Assembly: GCA_011800155.1 (NCBI GenBank)
Contig: CM022370.1
Location: forward strand, 496,001 to 560,000
Direction of reading: 5' to 3'
DNA: 64,000 nucleotides
Source of the DNA: Flammulina velutipes
Lineage: Eukaryota > Basidiomycota > Agaricomycetes > Agaricales > Physalacriaceae
The notes below the pieces were generated by a model, which was not told where the DNA came from, ran no database searches, and saw only the letters and a list, made by a program, of their open reading frames with translations. The position numbers and the translations under genes are program-made. This document shows positions 31,589 through 43,869 of the stretch, in pieces (the first letter of the stretch is position 1; each line of letters begins with the position of its first letter).

Positions 31589-34005
31589 ATGGCTCCCAAA
31601 AAGTCGCCTGCAACGCCTCCAGAATCTCCCATATTCACACCATTCCCTGGCGAGCGCTTTGAGCATGTCACTTTTCACGTCAAACGGGATCCAGTGGTAC
31701 CTAAACTCGTTAAACTCAAGATATGGCACCCGCGACTACCTACCTCTCTCGAGGGGATCGTTCAGAGAATATTCGTTTACACGACCGACATTTCTCCCGC
31801 GTACATGAAGCTTTTCAACAAGTATGCTGAAGAGCACTTGAATATACATGAGGGACCAGACAGCGAGATGCTTGACTCTGGTGCGTTGGTACCCCTTTAG
31901 ACGATTTTCTTGACTTACCCCCTTTACTTCAGGCGAAATTCAATTCTGTGCTGGGGATGTTGTGTTTGCCCGGGCTCTGAATGCTGCAGGTCCTATGGCA
32001 GATCGTCTGCAGCTTTTTCTAGTTCGAGCGTACGCATTGTGTTTGATTCCATCTGCATAACCTCACACTGTCATAGTGACCAGCAAATACCAGAAGATGT
32101 ACTCAACAGTCTCCATGAACTACGCAAAGAGTGTCTTGGCCCCTTTGACACCCGGGATCCAGTCAACGGCATGACCAGGTTGGAGAACGATGCACGCTGG
32201 GCTTCTGTACGAGGTGGACGATGCGTCTCCATGGGACTCAATGTCCAACGTCCCAAGAGCGTAGCGAACCCCGCAGCGTCAGGAAAGTCGAATGCGAACG
32301 ACACAGTCGACTGGGGCTTGAAGATAAGAGGTGAAGTCAATACTGTGTGTTCTTTCTGTTCGCAATCGTATTCTTTGACTAAATACCCAACTTCAGCAAT
32401 TTACTGCCGTCGGAAACCAAATCCTAGAAGCCTTCGATCCTACCACCTACGAAATACTGAAGAGGAACGCAGAGCTGAAGAATCTCCCGCGGGTTGGAGC
32501 AGATAATAATTGTGCATTCAGTGGCGTTCAGGTGAATTTAGCATCATCTGTCAGCTGGGAATCCCGTACGTATCATGTCTGACCTTTCAAAAATCAATGC
32601 TAATCAGCGTGCAGGGGAAGGCTTGAAAAAGCAAATGAAAGATTTCGGCGGGAAACATCGGGACAAGAACGATGCTGGGGGTGGCGTCACTCTTTTCTTT
32701 GTCTACGCTGACGTCCCTCGAGCTGAAGGATACGAAGGCGGAAGATTTCACTTTCCCGAACTTGGTGGCTACGTTATCCTTGATGCGTTCCTAGTCATCG
32801 GATTCTCCGGACTGCGACATCACGGCGGGACCCCTCCCAGAGCCCCGAAGGGTGTGGAACCTGATCCGCGCCACACTCGCCTCACTGTGGTCCTGTACCC
32901 TCCGAGAACTGTTGCCAATGGGTCTGCAGTGTATAGTCTGTTCGCTGGTGGAAGGGATGAAGTTATCCGGCATGTTCCAGAGTACGCAGACATTCAGTAA
33001 GTGCATGTACTGCTCCATCCGACTTGTATACTGATAGTTGATGAAGCGCGGAGAAGAACAAACTCCGTACCCACGTCATGACATTCGCAGAGGACGGCCC
33101 ACACATCATGAGTCAAGGAAATCTCATGAATTTCATCGGACGTGGGGTCTTGCAAATGGTTACATCCCATCTGAGACAACTTCCTGATGAATGGGCAGTT
33201 GACATCGATCCCAACGCGTTCCTCCAATCCATTACCTTCCGACCAAAAGGCACTGCTCAGGCCGATGAGCGTCAAAGCCTTGAACCGTGGGCGTGGGCTC
33301 CGAGGGTTCGCAGTGAAGATTCTGCAAATATCGGTGCGTCTCTGTTTGTCTCATCTAGTGATTTTGAACTCAAGGTTTATGCCAGAGCCCGCACTTCGAT
33401 CTGAACGTCAGTTGGCCCACGAGCAATGGGAAACCCACTGCACTGATGTTGCCCGCTACATTCCATATCTTGCGCAATCACTGCCAGCCCTTGAGCCTCT
33501 CCCGAATGCCATAGTCCCTACTCCGAACCCCACGAGACTCCCGTCAAAAAGCAAAGGTTCGTATACTACGTCAATCAGTGAAGTCTTACTGACGACTAAA
33601 CAGTAGGCCAAGGTAGTCAGCAATTGACAAAAAAAGGCTATCCCAAAGGCAATAAGCGCGTCTATGACCGGTCGAGTACGTTATGACCTTGAGCACTGTT
33701 TGACATTCGCTAATTCACTTTTAGCTGACGCTCGTATGACTTCCAAAGCAGTGGATAAGGCAACCAACGAAGGAATGCGTTACCTGGCGAAGAGGAAACG
33801 ATCAACGATAGTCGAGGAGGACGATGACATGTCAGAGCACGAAGTTTCTGTTGTTCTGAACCATCGCAAGAAGCAAAAGGTGCGGTACGCGGGGGTCGAC
33901 GGTGACGATAAAACTAAAGCTGGACGTAGGGTAACACGGAGTCAGTCGAATACAATGTACGCTGGGCGGGTTACTCGTCGGAAGACGATTCGTGGGTCCC
34001 GTTGA
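31589..34005 (+). CDS. TET/JBP-like 2-oxoglutarate/Fe(II) dioxygenase
   Basis: About nine exons; the start is MAPKKSPATPPESPIFTPFP. The core is in exons at about 32410-33000: GLKKQMKDFGGKHRDKNDAG gives the HxD iron ligands. FHFPELGGYVILDAFLVIGF, then GLRHHGGTPPRAPKG, carries the distal His. RHTRLTVVLYPP supplies the Arg for 2-oxoglutarate. This set and order match the fungal TET/JBP group, whose animal and trypanosome relatives oxidise 5-methylcytosine or thymine in nucleic acid. The C-terminus is basic (RKKQKVR, RRVTRSQ, RVTRRKTIRGSR), suiting DNA binding. All key residues are present and the frame is intact once introns are removed. In mushrooms these genes are expanded and tied to KDZ transposons (established literature). 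Confidence 0.88.
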
Positions 34006-34152
34006 ATGAGATGTAAGCTATTTGCAGCCCATTGTCTGGCCTGATGCTACGAAACACTCAGAATCGGGACAGCGGACGAATTGCTCGACGTGTACAACCA
34101 AAAAGCTGGGATATCCGTGACGCAGAATGGCCATGTCTACTTCAAAGATAAC

Positions 34153-36208
34153 ATGGAGCTGCCTAGATCAGACGACGACACACTGGACATGAGTCACACT
34201 CTCCTTAGGTTGGCGAGTCCGTCATTAGATGAAGAGCATTCCGAGGATTATCTGTTCGACGAAGACGAGGAGATAGAGGACACCGAATGTCTCCTCTCTA
34301 CGAGTATGACAGGTAAGACTGGCATCTCTGCTCTGTATTTCTATTGAATGCTCTCAGATATCCCATTCCTACGAGACCTTACATCCCACGCAGTGCGAAA
34401 GGCCCTCCTTCATTTCGCACAGGCTTGTCGTGCCATCGAGAACCTTCCCCATGGACACCAAAGTGGATCTTTCCTACAACGATTTGCTAGCCTCCATCAG
34501 GCGTTCAACAAGGATTCCACCAAACTGTCTACGCTGGAGGACATCTATCGAATGTGGCCACAAACGAACCTTCTTGTTCAAGATACAGATATCCAGGTTG
34601 CCACTCTAGTACTCCAACGACAACTCATCATGTGGACACGCTACTTAATACGCCACTGGATCCATCATCATATTGTCGACGGCACCTCTGTTTCCCCTTG
34701 GCTGAAGGTGATCATCGGAAAGATCTCGTCTTCTGTCAATGAATGGATGAGTGTTGAGAAATCTGTTATAGAGTTCACTTCCACCGATCTCCCGTTCATC
34801 GATCCCCCACGCGTATACAAATATCATCGCAATCTCCCAACTTCACGTGGTCGGAAACTTTCTCTCGAGCAAAAGCAGTCACGCATCATCAACGACACGC
34901 TGAAGGTAGTGGAGGCTTGGTTCGGGTTGCCCGAGGGAGACTTGGCTGATGCCCAGCGTCAGTTTCTCGATATGCTCGCAGAGTCTGTGCCGGAGGCAAC
35001 ACTACGTGCACTCCTTCTGTTGCCCGTCATAGCAGCAGCCTACGACGACCCTCTCAATGAACTTGCGTCAACTAGGAAGCAAGGCAAAAGGCGCATCAAA
35101 CGAATGGACGATAGTGATTGGAAGGATCTCAAGAACGGATGGCAAACACACCCCTTTATTCACGACCTCTCAAATCCATCCAGTTTACCTTCGCGTCTAC
35201 TATCCCACCTTCAAGAGGTTTCCGACCAGTTCATTGCTGTCAATCAAGTTCCCGTAGCTCCTCGTCGCCCTTCTGCTGGTACGCAAATCAATGGGGCACC
35301 ATACCAACCAGCCACTGCACTCTTGATGGACCCGGTCGTTGAGTTCTTGCGAGAGCTATTGCCGTGGATTGACGAGGCCGAGGACCGTGACCCAAGTCAG
35401 TTGTATTCGAAAGTCTCAGAGGACCCAGACAAACGGCTTCCATTCCGAGAGTGTGCACCCAGCAGGGCACATCTCTTCCAAACAGACATCTTCAAGGACC
35501 CATGTCCAACAGACATCCTACCTGTAGTTCGAAGTCTACTCATCCACCGAGGTATTACCTTCAACACGAAGAAGGTACATACCCATCCAGGTCTCTTCCG
35601 AACCCGGCAGGACTGGTTTGACTTTCGGGGAGAAGGAGGCGCAGATGATGAAGCCTTGTACTGCAATAAGGGCGCTTACGGTCAGCCAAACGCTCGATCA
35701 ACCGAGAACTTCGACATCTTTTGGCGTGCCGCAGTACCGATCTCCAATTTCTTGACGACGGAAGGATTTCCTCCGACATTCGAGGATACGATACGTTTCC
35801 TCCGAGATGAGAAGCGTAATGGCTTTTCTCTCCCTGCACTAGGGCCCCTTGGCACGTTCCTTCTCGCCGAAGACCTGGTTTATTCCAAACTAGTGGAAAT
35901 GCCTCGTGCTGAGAACTTTGCAGCCAATGTAGCAGATCTCAGCATGGGTGCCGCAGATGCGCTAGTCAAACTCAAGATCACCAAGGAGAAGGACACGAAG
36001 CAAAATATCGCTGTGGCGTTTCTTCATTTGTATCAGTGAGTTGCCGTGCTTCTTGCTTGATCGCAACTGATAGATGTGAACATATAGATATCTCGATTCA
36101 GTGTTCACTCAGGCTGAGAAAGATGTGATGATGTTCGACATTTTCATGGTGGAACATGCACTGTGCAAGATGAAACGATGCCAGCATTGGCACTCGTATT
36201 TCGATTAA
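34153..36208 (+). CDS. Hypothetical protein paired with the TET/JBP-like gene
   Basis: Introns at 34313-34357 and about 36038-36087 join three exons into roughly 650 residues. The start at 34153 (MELPRSDDDTLDM) is the first in-frame ATG, but the frame is open upstream to an acceptor-like CAG at about 34060 (GTADELLDVYNQKAG), so a missed 5' exon is likely. The protein is helical with Trp/His clusters (RHWIHHHIVDGTSV), WFDFRGEGGADDEALYCNKG and a Cys/His-containing end (HALCKMKRCQHWHSYFD). It follows the dioxygenase by 150 bp in the same direction. No known domain was recognised. An alternative is that both are one long gene, but no in-frame splice skipping the stop at 34005 was found. Confidence 0.7.
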
Positions 36209-36569
36209 CGCTGTACTACAAGTATCCGGATATTACAAAAAACTATCGAGTTCGATTTAATTCCCGTGATTTCCCGTCCAACGAAGATCACATGTGACCG
36301 CCGGTGGTACGACCTGGTTACTCCCGCTCTGCCTTGATGCGTAGCCAGACGTCAGAATGAGGATTATGCTACATTTCTCTGTCCGTCGACTTGACTAAAG
36401 GCCCGACTATTGGTCGGAAGGTGCGGGAGGCGCCACAACCGTGTATACTGGTGCAACATCCTACATGCAGAGATGCCAACGATAGTTCCCTCCGTTCCCC
36501 GATGACATCGACTGGGCTCAACTCTTCAAGGTATAAAGATGTCGTCTGGCAAGTATTGCCCACCAAGTC
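36209..36569. other. Spacer before the Cys-rich/HECT-like gene
   Basis: No coding pattern seen. Probable 3' end of the upstream gene and promoter of the next. Confidence 0.45.
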
Positions 36570-39500
36570 ATGTCTGATCAGCACTGCTCTGTGGTGCTTT
36601 GCCGATGCCAGGGGCCTGTCGGGGTGAGCAGATTCCAATGGTATTTTGTGGATTTTCTTAACGAGTTTTCTGCAGGTTCGTCAAGGCATTTGCGCCTGTA
36701 CCCACCCGGAATCGCAGCATATTGGAGTCGGACTTCTCAATCGCTGGTGCCAGGACGGCCAAGAGTACCAAAATGTACGTAGGACTTCTTCGCTGTCATC
36801 TTTGAAACTCATAATCTTCGCAGAACCTGACGCCAGGCGACGCCACAGCAGTTTGTGCAAGGTGCCTGGCACCTTACTTTGCGCACCTCTATGCTGCGCC
36901 CAGCTCTGCAGCAGCCCCAGAGCCGTTTCCCATTCCACCGCAGCACACTATGACACCTGCCAGTGTAGTGCCTCCCAACCAACTGGGATCTCAAAACTAC
37001 GCCATTGCCAGGTATACTGCTGTCCCGCCAAACCCTAATGCACGTCGCGACGGTGGGCAGAACCGCTGGCGGGCCTCCACCTCGAATACGCATCAGCCTG
37101 TGCAGCCAGTCCACACGCTCTCGACTCAGCCTGTGCAACCAGTCCCGATGCTCCCGATGCTGAGCCCCAGCCAGATTCCTTCTGTTGGACAGTATCCGGA
37201 CACCACTGTTCAAGCGGGTTCCAGGCGGGTGCTGGCCCGGATGGCTCGAACCGATAAAACTTTCCAGATTATCATTTCCCCAACCAATCTTCTCGATTAC
37301 CACCGCAAAGGTCTTCATGCGCCTGCCGTGGACAAAATTCCCATGTTCGTGGACCGTGCTAAACGACTCGGACTTTCTTTCCAGGTCATCGTCAGAGTCA
37401 ATTTAACCGATTCGGTCTACAACACATTGAATGACCATATCCACACCTATATGCAACAGCAAGGATTGGCGTTGACCCCCATCTCTTCGGAAACGCAAAC
37501 ACTCCTCGAATCTCGGCTCTGGACAGTGGCTCTTCCCAACCGTACTGCTCAAAACCACCGCTGGACCGCAAAGCTGGGCGAATGGATTCCTATCAAGAAG
37601 CTCAAAGTCAAAGAACTTCTGATCGGCGTGGCGAAGTATGCCCCACATGTCGCTCTGGATTCCTCTCTCAGTGTCAACGGAGAGAACGAGTTAATCTATC
37701 CGATTATAGTCGGTGAGTCTGGTCCTTGAGCAAAAGAGAAATTCTGACGTGTTTGTCAGTACCCCGAGTTGGCATCATAGTAGGCCCGTTTGCTGGAGGC
37801 GGCCACCACTTTTGCCTCACGATGCGCCTCTGGAGTGGCATGGACGATGTCAACCTTGCCAACACTGGGAGCACGGTTTATTGCATCGGTGACTGTGTCG
37901 CTGAGGTGTGTGATACTATCCATTTTATTCGACTGCCCCACTTATTCTGATCATTAGGATACGGTGCCAGCTTCGTCTTCCGAGGAAGTAGGTCTACCTA
38001 TCCTCCAGACTTCGACCCCAAGACGTAGACCCCGGCCTGTCATGCATCTACAGATACCCGATCCCGATGATATGTTTCCCCCTACCGAGCCCGGGACTCC
38101 GATTACTCCTTCATCCCCTTCTTCTCATCGTCGTCTTCCAGCTGTTGAGGGTGAACCTTCAGCAGGTGAGGGACTGGCACATGACGAGGCAGAGGCTGTG
38201 AACGCACTGCTGCTCCTGGACGACGAGCCTGATGACGAGGATGCGGATGATGATGGAAGCCTCCCAACCGTGGTGCACCGAGCTCTCCTTGATCATTGGG
38301 AATCTTGGGTGTTGGCGGTTCATGGACGAGACCGCGTGAGACCAGCAGGGTCCCTGAGGGTGACTGCAAGAACATCGAGAGACGCTGCAGACGCTCTCTG
38401 GCAAACTTGTCATTCATTGGCACATGACTTGGAGGTTACGTATATGTTTCCTTATGCTCGGGTTGGACCTTTGAATATGACGGTGGACAATCTATCCTCC
38501 CCAGACTCATGGTTCAGAGTTGGTGAAGGCTACTCTGCTGAAGATGGACACCGTCTCTCTTATGGAAATGGTGTTCGTGCGGCGGTCATCGGCGAGGCTC
38601 TCAAACTCATGACAGCCAATACCAGGTATTGGATGAGCTTGGCCCCCGACTTGTACACGCCCTGTCATCTGCAAGTCACGCCTTCTACCGCCGACCTTGC
38701 ATACTATCACACGTGTGGGCTCTTGATTCAGCTGATTATTCGCTGGGAAGGAAACATTCTACCAATCTCCCCTTTCATCGTACTGTATCTCATGAAAGGT
38801 TCTCTCAGAGACGCCATCAATTACGAAGTTCTGGAATCACTTGACGAAGAACTTCTCAAACGCTTCGTCGATGCATGGCCTTCAAGGCTTGAACCGTTGG
38901 ATGGCCCATTGATCTCTGGCTCTTTGCCTGCTATCACAGCAGCCTCTTGGCTCAACGTAGCCTCCGTATGTTCTTTCATTAATCTGCGAGAACCATTCTG
39001 ACTCTTGATTTAGACTGAGGAGTTTCGGGGATATAGCACAGAACAGATATCCGAAGTTGGTGAACACGTTCGCAATGCGCTCTTCTTGGGGGGCCTACCC
39101 AACAATGCATACAAGCAATGTGTTGGGTCTATCAAAGATGGGTTTGACTTGAAAATAGACGGGAAGATCTTGTCGATGGTAAGTCAATGTCTAATTTAGA
39201 AGTGTGGTTGATAATAACTGAACAAACTTATAGACATTGGACTGTGAAGTGGACCCGCAGAACATTACACGGGTCTTCAGCTCAACCCGAGTTCTACGAG
39301 GCATGGTCCAGGGTCGACGCTTGTTGACCTTAGAAAGGTTCAGAGACATTTGGGACCACGTTTCGAGACACAATGCAGATGTAGAGCCAGACGAGTGGGC
39401 AACTGAGGAGCGGTTCTTGAGAAGCTTGCGCCGTTGGCTGAGACAAGACCAAAGTCGATTGCCTCGTACTTTAGCTTCAATAACTGGAAGTCCCTATCTT

Positions 39501-39796
39501 GACCCATTTTCTCAGATCACTGTAAGCTGAATTTTCTATTAATTCATTATTCATTCACTCATTTGTATTTCAAGTTCAAATTCATGCGTCCAGAACGGAA
39601 CCCCGCCTACCTTGACCCACCCGCTGATCTAGGCGGTATCCATATTCATGCATGCAATAAGTCGATCGACATTATTGTGGATACACCAGGATGGAATGCC
39701 ATTATGAACTCTCATTGGCGGGTAATCGACGAGAATTACTTTCCGGCTTTTGAGGCCAACTTCAATCAGGAGGTCGCGGGATTCCAGGGTGGCTGA
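36570..39796 (+). CDS. Cys-rich protein with possible divergent HECT-like C-terminus
   Basis: The N-terminus is a Cys/His cluster: MSDQHCSVVLCRCQGPVG, then GICACTHPESQHIG, WCQDGQ and AVCARCLAPYFAHL, which looks like a zinc-binding module. A Pro/Gln-rich linker and an acidic patch (DDEPDDEDADDDG) follow. The C-terminal half runs LSPFIVLYLMKG, later RVLRGMVQGRRLLTLERF, LPRTLASITGSPYLDPFSQI and finally GGIHIHACNKSIDI. In HECT ligases the order L-R-x-x-T-G, a strand, and then a Thr/Cys-containing HxC loop carries the catalytic Cys near the end. The HACNKSIDI segment could be that loop. This is an inference from layout, not a secure domain match. Its stop is 37 bp from the stop of the integrase that converges on it. 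Confidence 0.7.
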
Positions 39797-39832
39797 TATG
39801 TAATCTGTATTCTTGTTCTTGCGTACAGCTCT

Positions 39833-41735
39833 CTAGTAAATTGTACCTAAAATGACATGAGCTCTACTCAGTGCCTTTCCCCAGACATCAACGCGTGACG
39901 CATCATCTGTAGCATGCCGATGGGGCAATCCCTCGAGATATATGTCCAACGCCTCTATTTCTTCAGCTGAAAACGGGCAACGTACATCCGGAACGTTGAC
40001 ATGAGCAAGTCGATGAGGGTGGTTTGCTTGCAACGGATTTTCATCTTCTTCCCGGGCGTTATGATCAGCATGATGTTGACGAAAGGTAGTGGTATCCAAG
40101 TCCTGCCAGTCAACACCGTAGCCTGCCAGTTCGTCGTCAGTCAATGATACTGGATCTTCGGAGAGTACTGGAGCAAGGCGACCTCGAACGCCTTGAGTTA
40201 CCATTCCATGCGTATACTTTTGAATAGGACTACGATGGGGCTCAGTTCGACTACTGATAACATGGTGGTTCCATGCAACTGCCCAACGTGCTGCATCTGT
40301 GTTGATGTCTTCCAAAAAGACGAAATGCAGAAGCCAGATATGAGCGTCGAGTTCAGCGTTGAATTGACCTGCAACTTCAAGACGTCGGAACAGATCCTTC
40401 CATTTGCGTCCAAAGCCTACAGACACATAATCATTAGCTATGGAGTTGCTATTACATAGTATCATCGAAACCTTTCGTTACATCCAACCACAATCTCTCT
40501 ATGCGTATGTTATGTACAGATCTATGAACAGTTAATCTTCAAGTCTAGGATTCATACTATTCGCACATACCGTCCAAAAATGTAGGAACCTCTGCCTTCG
40601 CCTTGAACCAACTCCATTTCTCTCGCAACATAGAGATTTTCGGTGCCATGGTCTCCTCGAAGTCGGCTTGGATAGCCATACTCTGCAACAATATCGTGAA
40701 ACAGATCGAGCACCGTTGCTGCTCGGTTGTTGTTGCTGGCTCGTATGCCCACGACGAGCCGTGAAAACCCATCGACAAATCCATGGAAGACTATTTTCCA
40801 CCGGATGAGACCTGGACGAAGGATATTAGTGACATGCGTTGAATAGGGAGGGATAGGTCATCTCACCGTGCTGGCCATCATGATGCCATAGGCTATTTGG
40901 TCCAGGGACTGAATAGATCTGTCGTGTAATACGACGAGGGGCGAAGGTTCGAGTCGAAGGTCCAAGAACCCTTGCATATGCATCAAGAATACGTTGGCGG
41001 GGAACGCGCTCTCCAAGAGACATCAAATATCCATCTATCATCCTCCGACCAAAGGAGGGAAACTGGTGATATGCCTGGAGGATATGTTGATCCAGCTCAG
41101 TATCGGTGAGCGCAGAGAGATCAGAGGATCTTCCGGGATAGTAGGTAATGATGGGAGTACCATCGACTAGAGTGCTGCGCTCGGAGACAGCAGGGCCTGG
41201 CATTGAGATCCCATACTCGATTCGACGACGACGAATGGTTCGTGCATCACAGTTAAAACGTAATGCGATTTCTGGATTAGTCGTCCTATCTTGAGCCAAA
41301 ATCGTAAGCTGCTCCTGCGGAATATGAAGAGCAGGGCGTCCTGGCCGACCGGTCCGAATGTACTGCCTCTCGTAGCTACCAGCAGACGTACTGGCTGGAT
41401 CAGCGGAGAGGGATAATGCTTCGTCCAAGTTGGTGATCATGTCGGTGACACTGGTACACATAGTATGATAGGTTGCCTGGTTAATCGCTTGAGACGTCTA
41501 CATGAATTCTCTTTAGTAGCTGGAGGTCTTTGATGCACTAAATGAAATTACTCACGTATGCATGTTCAACGTGGGGTCTGAAGTCTTCACAGGCACGTCG
41601 TTGCTGAAGAATCAGACGAGAGTCGCCAACTTGTCTACTGACGACCTCATGCACTTGGCGACATAGATCCTGGTATGCAACACAGACATTATCTGCAATA
41701 ATCGGCAGTGATTCGAGCGGCGCGTTCGAACTCAT
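39833..41735 (-). CDS. DDE (rve-type) integrase/transposase with N-terminal HTH
   Basis: Five or so exons give about 550 residues. After a GRPGRP-like patch there is a helix-turn-helix (TTNPEIALRFNCDARTIRRR). The rve core starts PGPNSLWHHDGQHGLIRWKI with the first Asp (about 40.87 kb), continues FVDGFSRLVVGIRASNNNRA, then YGYPSRLRGDHGTENLYVA with the second Asp (about 40.64 kb), and RSVHNIRIERLWLDVTKGF with the Glu (about 40.50 kb). AWNHH and SPIQKYTHGM follow. All three catalytic acids and the frame are intact. The RSVHN-IERLW and WH.DG.H.LIRW blocks recall an integrase family that I remember being abundant in fish and cnidarian genomes. No terminal repeats could be assigned. Confidence 0.9.
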
Positions 41736-41770
41736 GAGTAGTGGAGTTGAAATGAACTCGAATTGCCGGC

Positions 41771-41777
41771 TTTATAT
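41771..41777 (-). promoter_or_regulatory. TATA-like element of the integrase gene
   Basis: Minus-strand ATATAAA lies 36 nt upstream of the ATG at 41735. Confidence 0.35.
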
Positions 41778-42449
41778 CACTTGCTGAAAACCACCTCAGA
41801 CAACCAACCTCTCTTTCTGACAAGATCCGCGGTTATTAAAAGGTCCTATCCCGAGGAAAACGCCAACAAAATGTTGCCCCACCTAAAATGAGGATACATT
41901 CTCCCGAGGGATTCTGAAGATTAAACACGTCCGCGGCTCTGATAATCCAGAAAGCGTCCCACCAGTAACCCTAGAAGGTCTTTGGAAGGTTATCTAAAAG
42001 CCTCAGCTGTCGCTGTTTGAGGTGGCGTACAATGGAGATCGGAGTATAAACTATTCCAGTGGTTTCCTGGCTCTGAGCTAGCTGTATGTCATGACGTACT
42101 GTGGCAATGCTTGGTTGGATGCTTCGCGATTTCTCGAGCCACTGAGCAGCGGTCTGATTGACCTTGCCGAGAAGAAAAAAGGAACAGACCTGCGAAGGAC
42201 GAACAGCGGCAAACTGTCGAACTAGCGTGGTTTCAAGTTAGCTTCACACTCCAACTTTACACTACCTTTTCGCTCTCAACGGTATGTCTCCAATGCTTCG
42301 TCAGGCATATGTTTACGCCTCCCAGGTATTGGCTCTCGTTATCGGAGATGCATACTTCGGACAACACTCACAGCCGCCTGTGCTTTCACTCGTGGAGGGT
42401 ACGAACTACCTTCATAATTCCTATTCCAAATTTGTCTAACGTGTCTCTC
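41778..42449. other. Right flank of the integrase gene
   Basis: No gene recognised up to about 42280. From there, MSPMLRQAYVYASQVLALVI could be part of the decayed ABC transporter that follows. Confidence 0.35.
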
Positions 42450-42690
42450 CCAGTCACATTTTCGCTGCTCTCTTGACTACTTGTTTGGACACTTTCGGAG
42501 AGATGCCCATGCAGATGGACGGTCGTCCGATCCTTAGGAAGCAGACTGGCTTCAGCTTATATCGTCCAGGTGCTGTCGCATTGGGAAAACACTCTCCCCG
42601 ACTTGCCATTCTCTGCGATGCCAGTCTTCATCTTCAACATTATTGTGTACTTCATGACCTGAATCGGTCTGCTCTAAGGGTTGAGCCTAT
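42450..42690 (+). pseudogene. Relic of a PDR-type (ABCG) ABC transporter membrane domain
   Basis: The plus strand reads HIFAALLTTCLDTFGEMPMQ and GRPILRKQTGFSLYRPGAVA. After a frame change at about 42590 it continues NTLPDLPFSAMPVFIFNIIV and YFMT, then a stop. A further frame change gives DLNRSA. These blocks in this order match the start of a transmembrane domain of PDR multidrug pumps (GEMP.....R.IL.RQT....YRP.A..L..T..D.PF). Two frameshifts and a stop within 240 bp and lack of the ATP-binding domains show a dead fragment. Intron-like sequences downstream may be further decayed exons. Confidence 0.7.
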
Positions 42691-42775
42691 GGTATGTACC
42701 TAATCCAACTCTCGCTTCCTGCTTACAACAAGTACAGGTGTCTACGTTAGCATCAAGCGCGGCACACGGCCAATA

Positions 42776-42808
42776 CCGTTCTGAAGAACGGTTCGTCGGT
42801 ATATCGAC
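42776..42808 (+). repeat. Double hairpin, copy 1
   Basis: CCGTTCTGAAGAACGG (42776-42791) and GTCGGTATATCGAC (42795-42808) are adjacent palindromes separated by 3 nt. A second version lies at 43870-43903 with paired base changes. Confidence 0.7.
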
Positions 42809-43573
42809 GTGGCCTGTGTGCGCTTCAATAGAAGCAGGCAAGTCATTTCTTTGTCTTCTGGATCTCTATACTAACGTTTCAGTTTCTTATCAGAACTGCC
42901 TCGACAAGCTCTCAATTCGTACGCTATCCCCACATTCACACCAGCCAACTCGCACATTGGATCGCCTACGGTCAACATGATGCTGCCGTATTGTACGTTG
43001 CTGTTCGATACCACGTTCTACAGCCTCTAACTCGTTACATAGGCACTATACAACTACGGAGACGACACCAATGGATGCAATAGAACAGAAATGAGCAGCA
43101 CTTCACTGTCCCGATGGTATGTTTCTTATCGCCTATTCCCATTTAATTCACTAACCATCGTTACATACTCTAGACTCTATATCATGCATCCCGTTAGCCA
43201 TCCTATGCCTTCCCAGTGATCAACGACCTCGCAACCGCAACAATGATCAACCTAAGGCAACAGGTCCGCCATTGTATCTGGTCCGCGAATGTTCGAACAG
43301 ACCATCGTCGCCGATGATCGTTTGTGGACGACACAGTGGTATTCTTGGTCTGGATAGCTCATCTCTTTGCGAAATCCATACAAGATAGATACCAGGCAAC
43401 ACTGGGATAGATATCACTCACATAGATGAACATTGTTCATTGCAGTACGTCCTACGTAGCGCTTATTTCCCGTCATCGTTTACTGACCTTTTATTCGTGT
43501 ATTCGTTGCATTCGGGGTAATTCCTACCCTTATCGATTCGTTCGATTTAGCAGTGTGTACTAACATATTCATA

Positions 43574-43627
43574 GAGATCCATTATCCAAACTACTCCCAC
43601 GAGATCCATTATCCAAACTACTCCCAC
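43574..43627 (+). repeat. Perfect 27-bp tandem duplication
   Basis: The unit GAGATCCATTATCCAAACTA plus CTCCCAC occurs at 43574-43600 and 43601-43627 without differences. Confidence 0.97.
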
Positions 43628-43869
43628 TCTTACGCCATACTCTCGAGCGTGCCCTGTCTACTGATGCAAAGCGTTCAAATCACCTAACGCCGAACGGTAA
43701 CGTTGACAGCAGACAAAGAGAACAGGAACCCGTCCACAGTCTGGCATGTCCTCGTTGTTCTCGGGATGTCACATTCACTAATAGATAGCACCATTAGCAT
43801 CGTCGAAACCGATCATACGTTAACGAGCATCTCCTCCCATCCTATACAGGATCTACGACTTGGCCAACG

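Noticed and set aside
31589..36208. Dioxygenase and following protein as one gene
   Set aside because: No GT..AG pair found that skips the stop at 34005 and keeps frame into 34061.
30460..42250. Terminal inverted repeats and target-site duplication around the dioxygenase-integrase block
   Set aside because: By eye no matching ends were found between 30.5-31.6 kb and 41.7-42.3 kb; a computed search is needed before calling an element.
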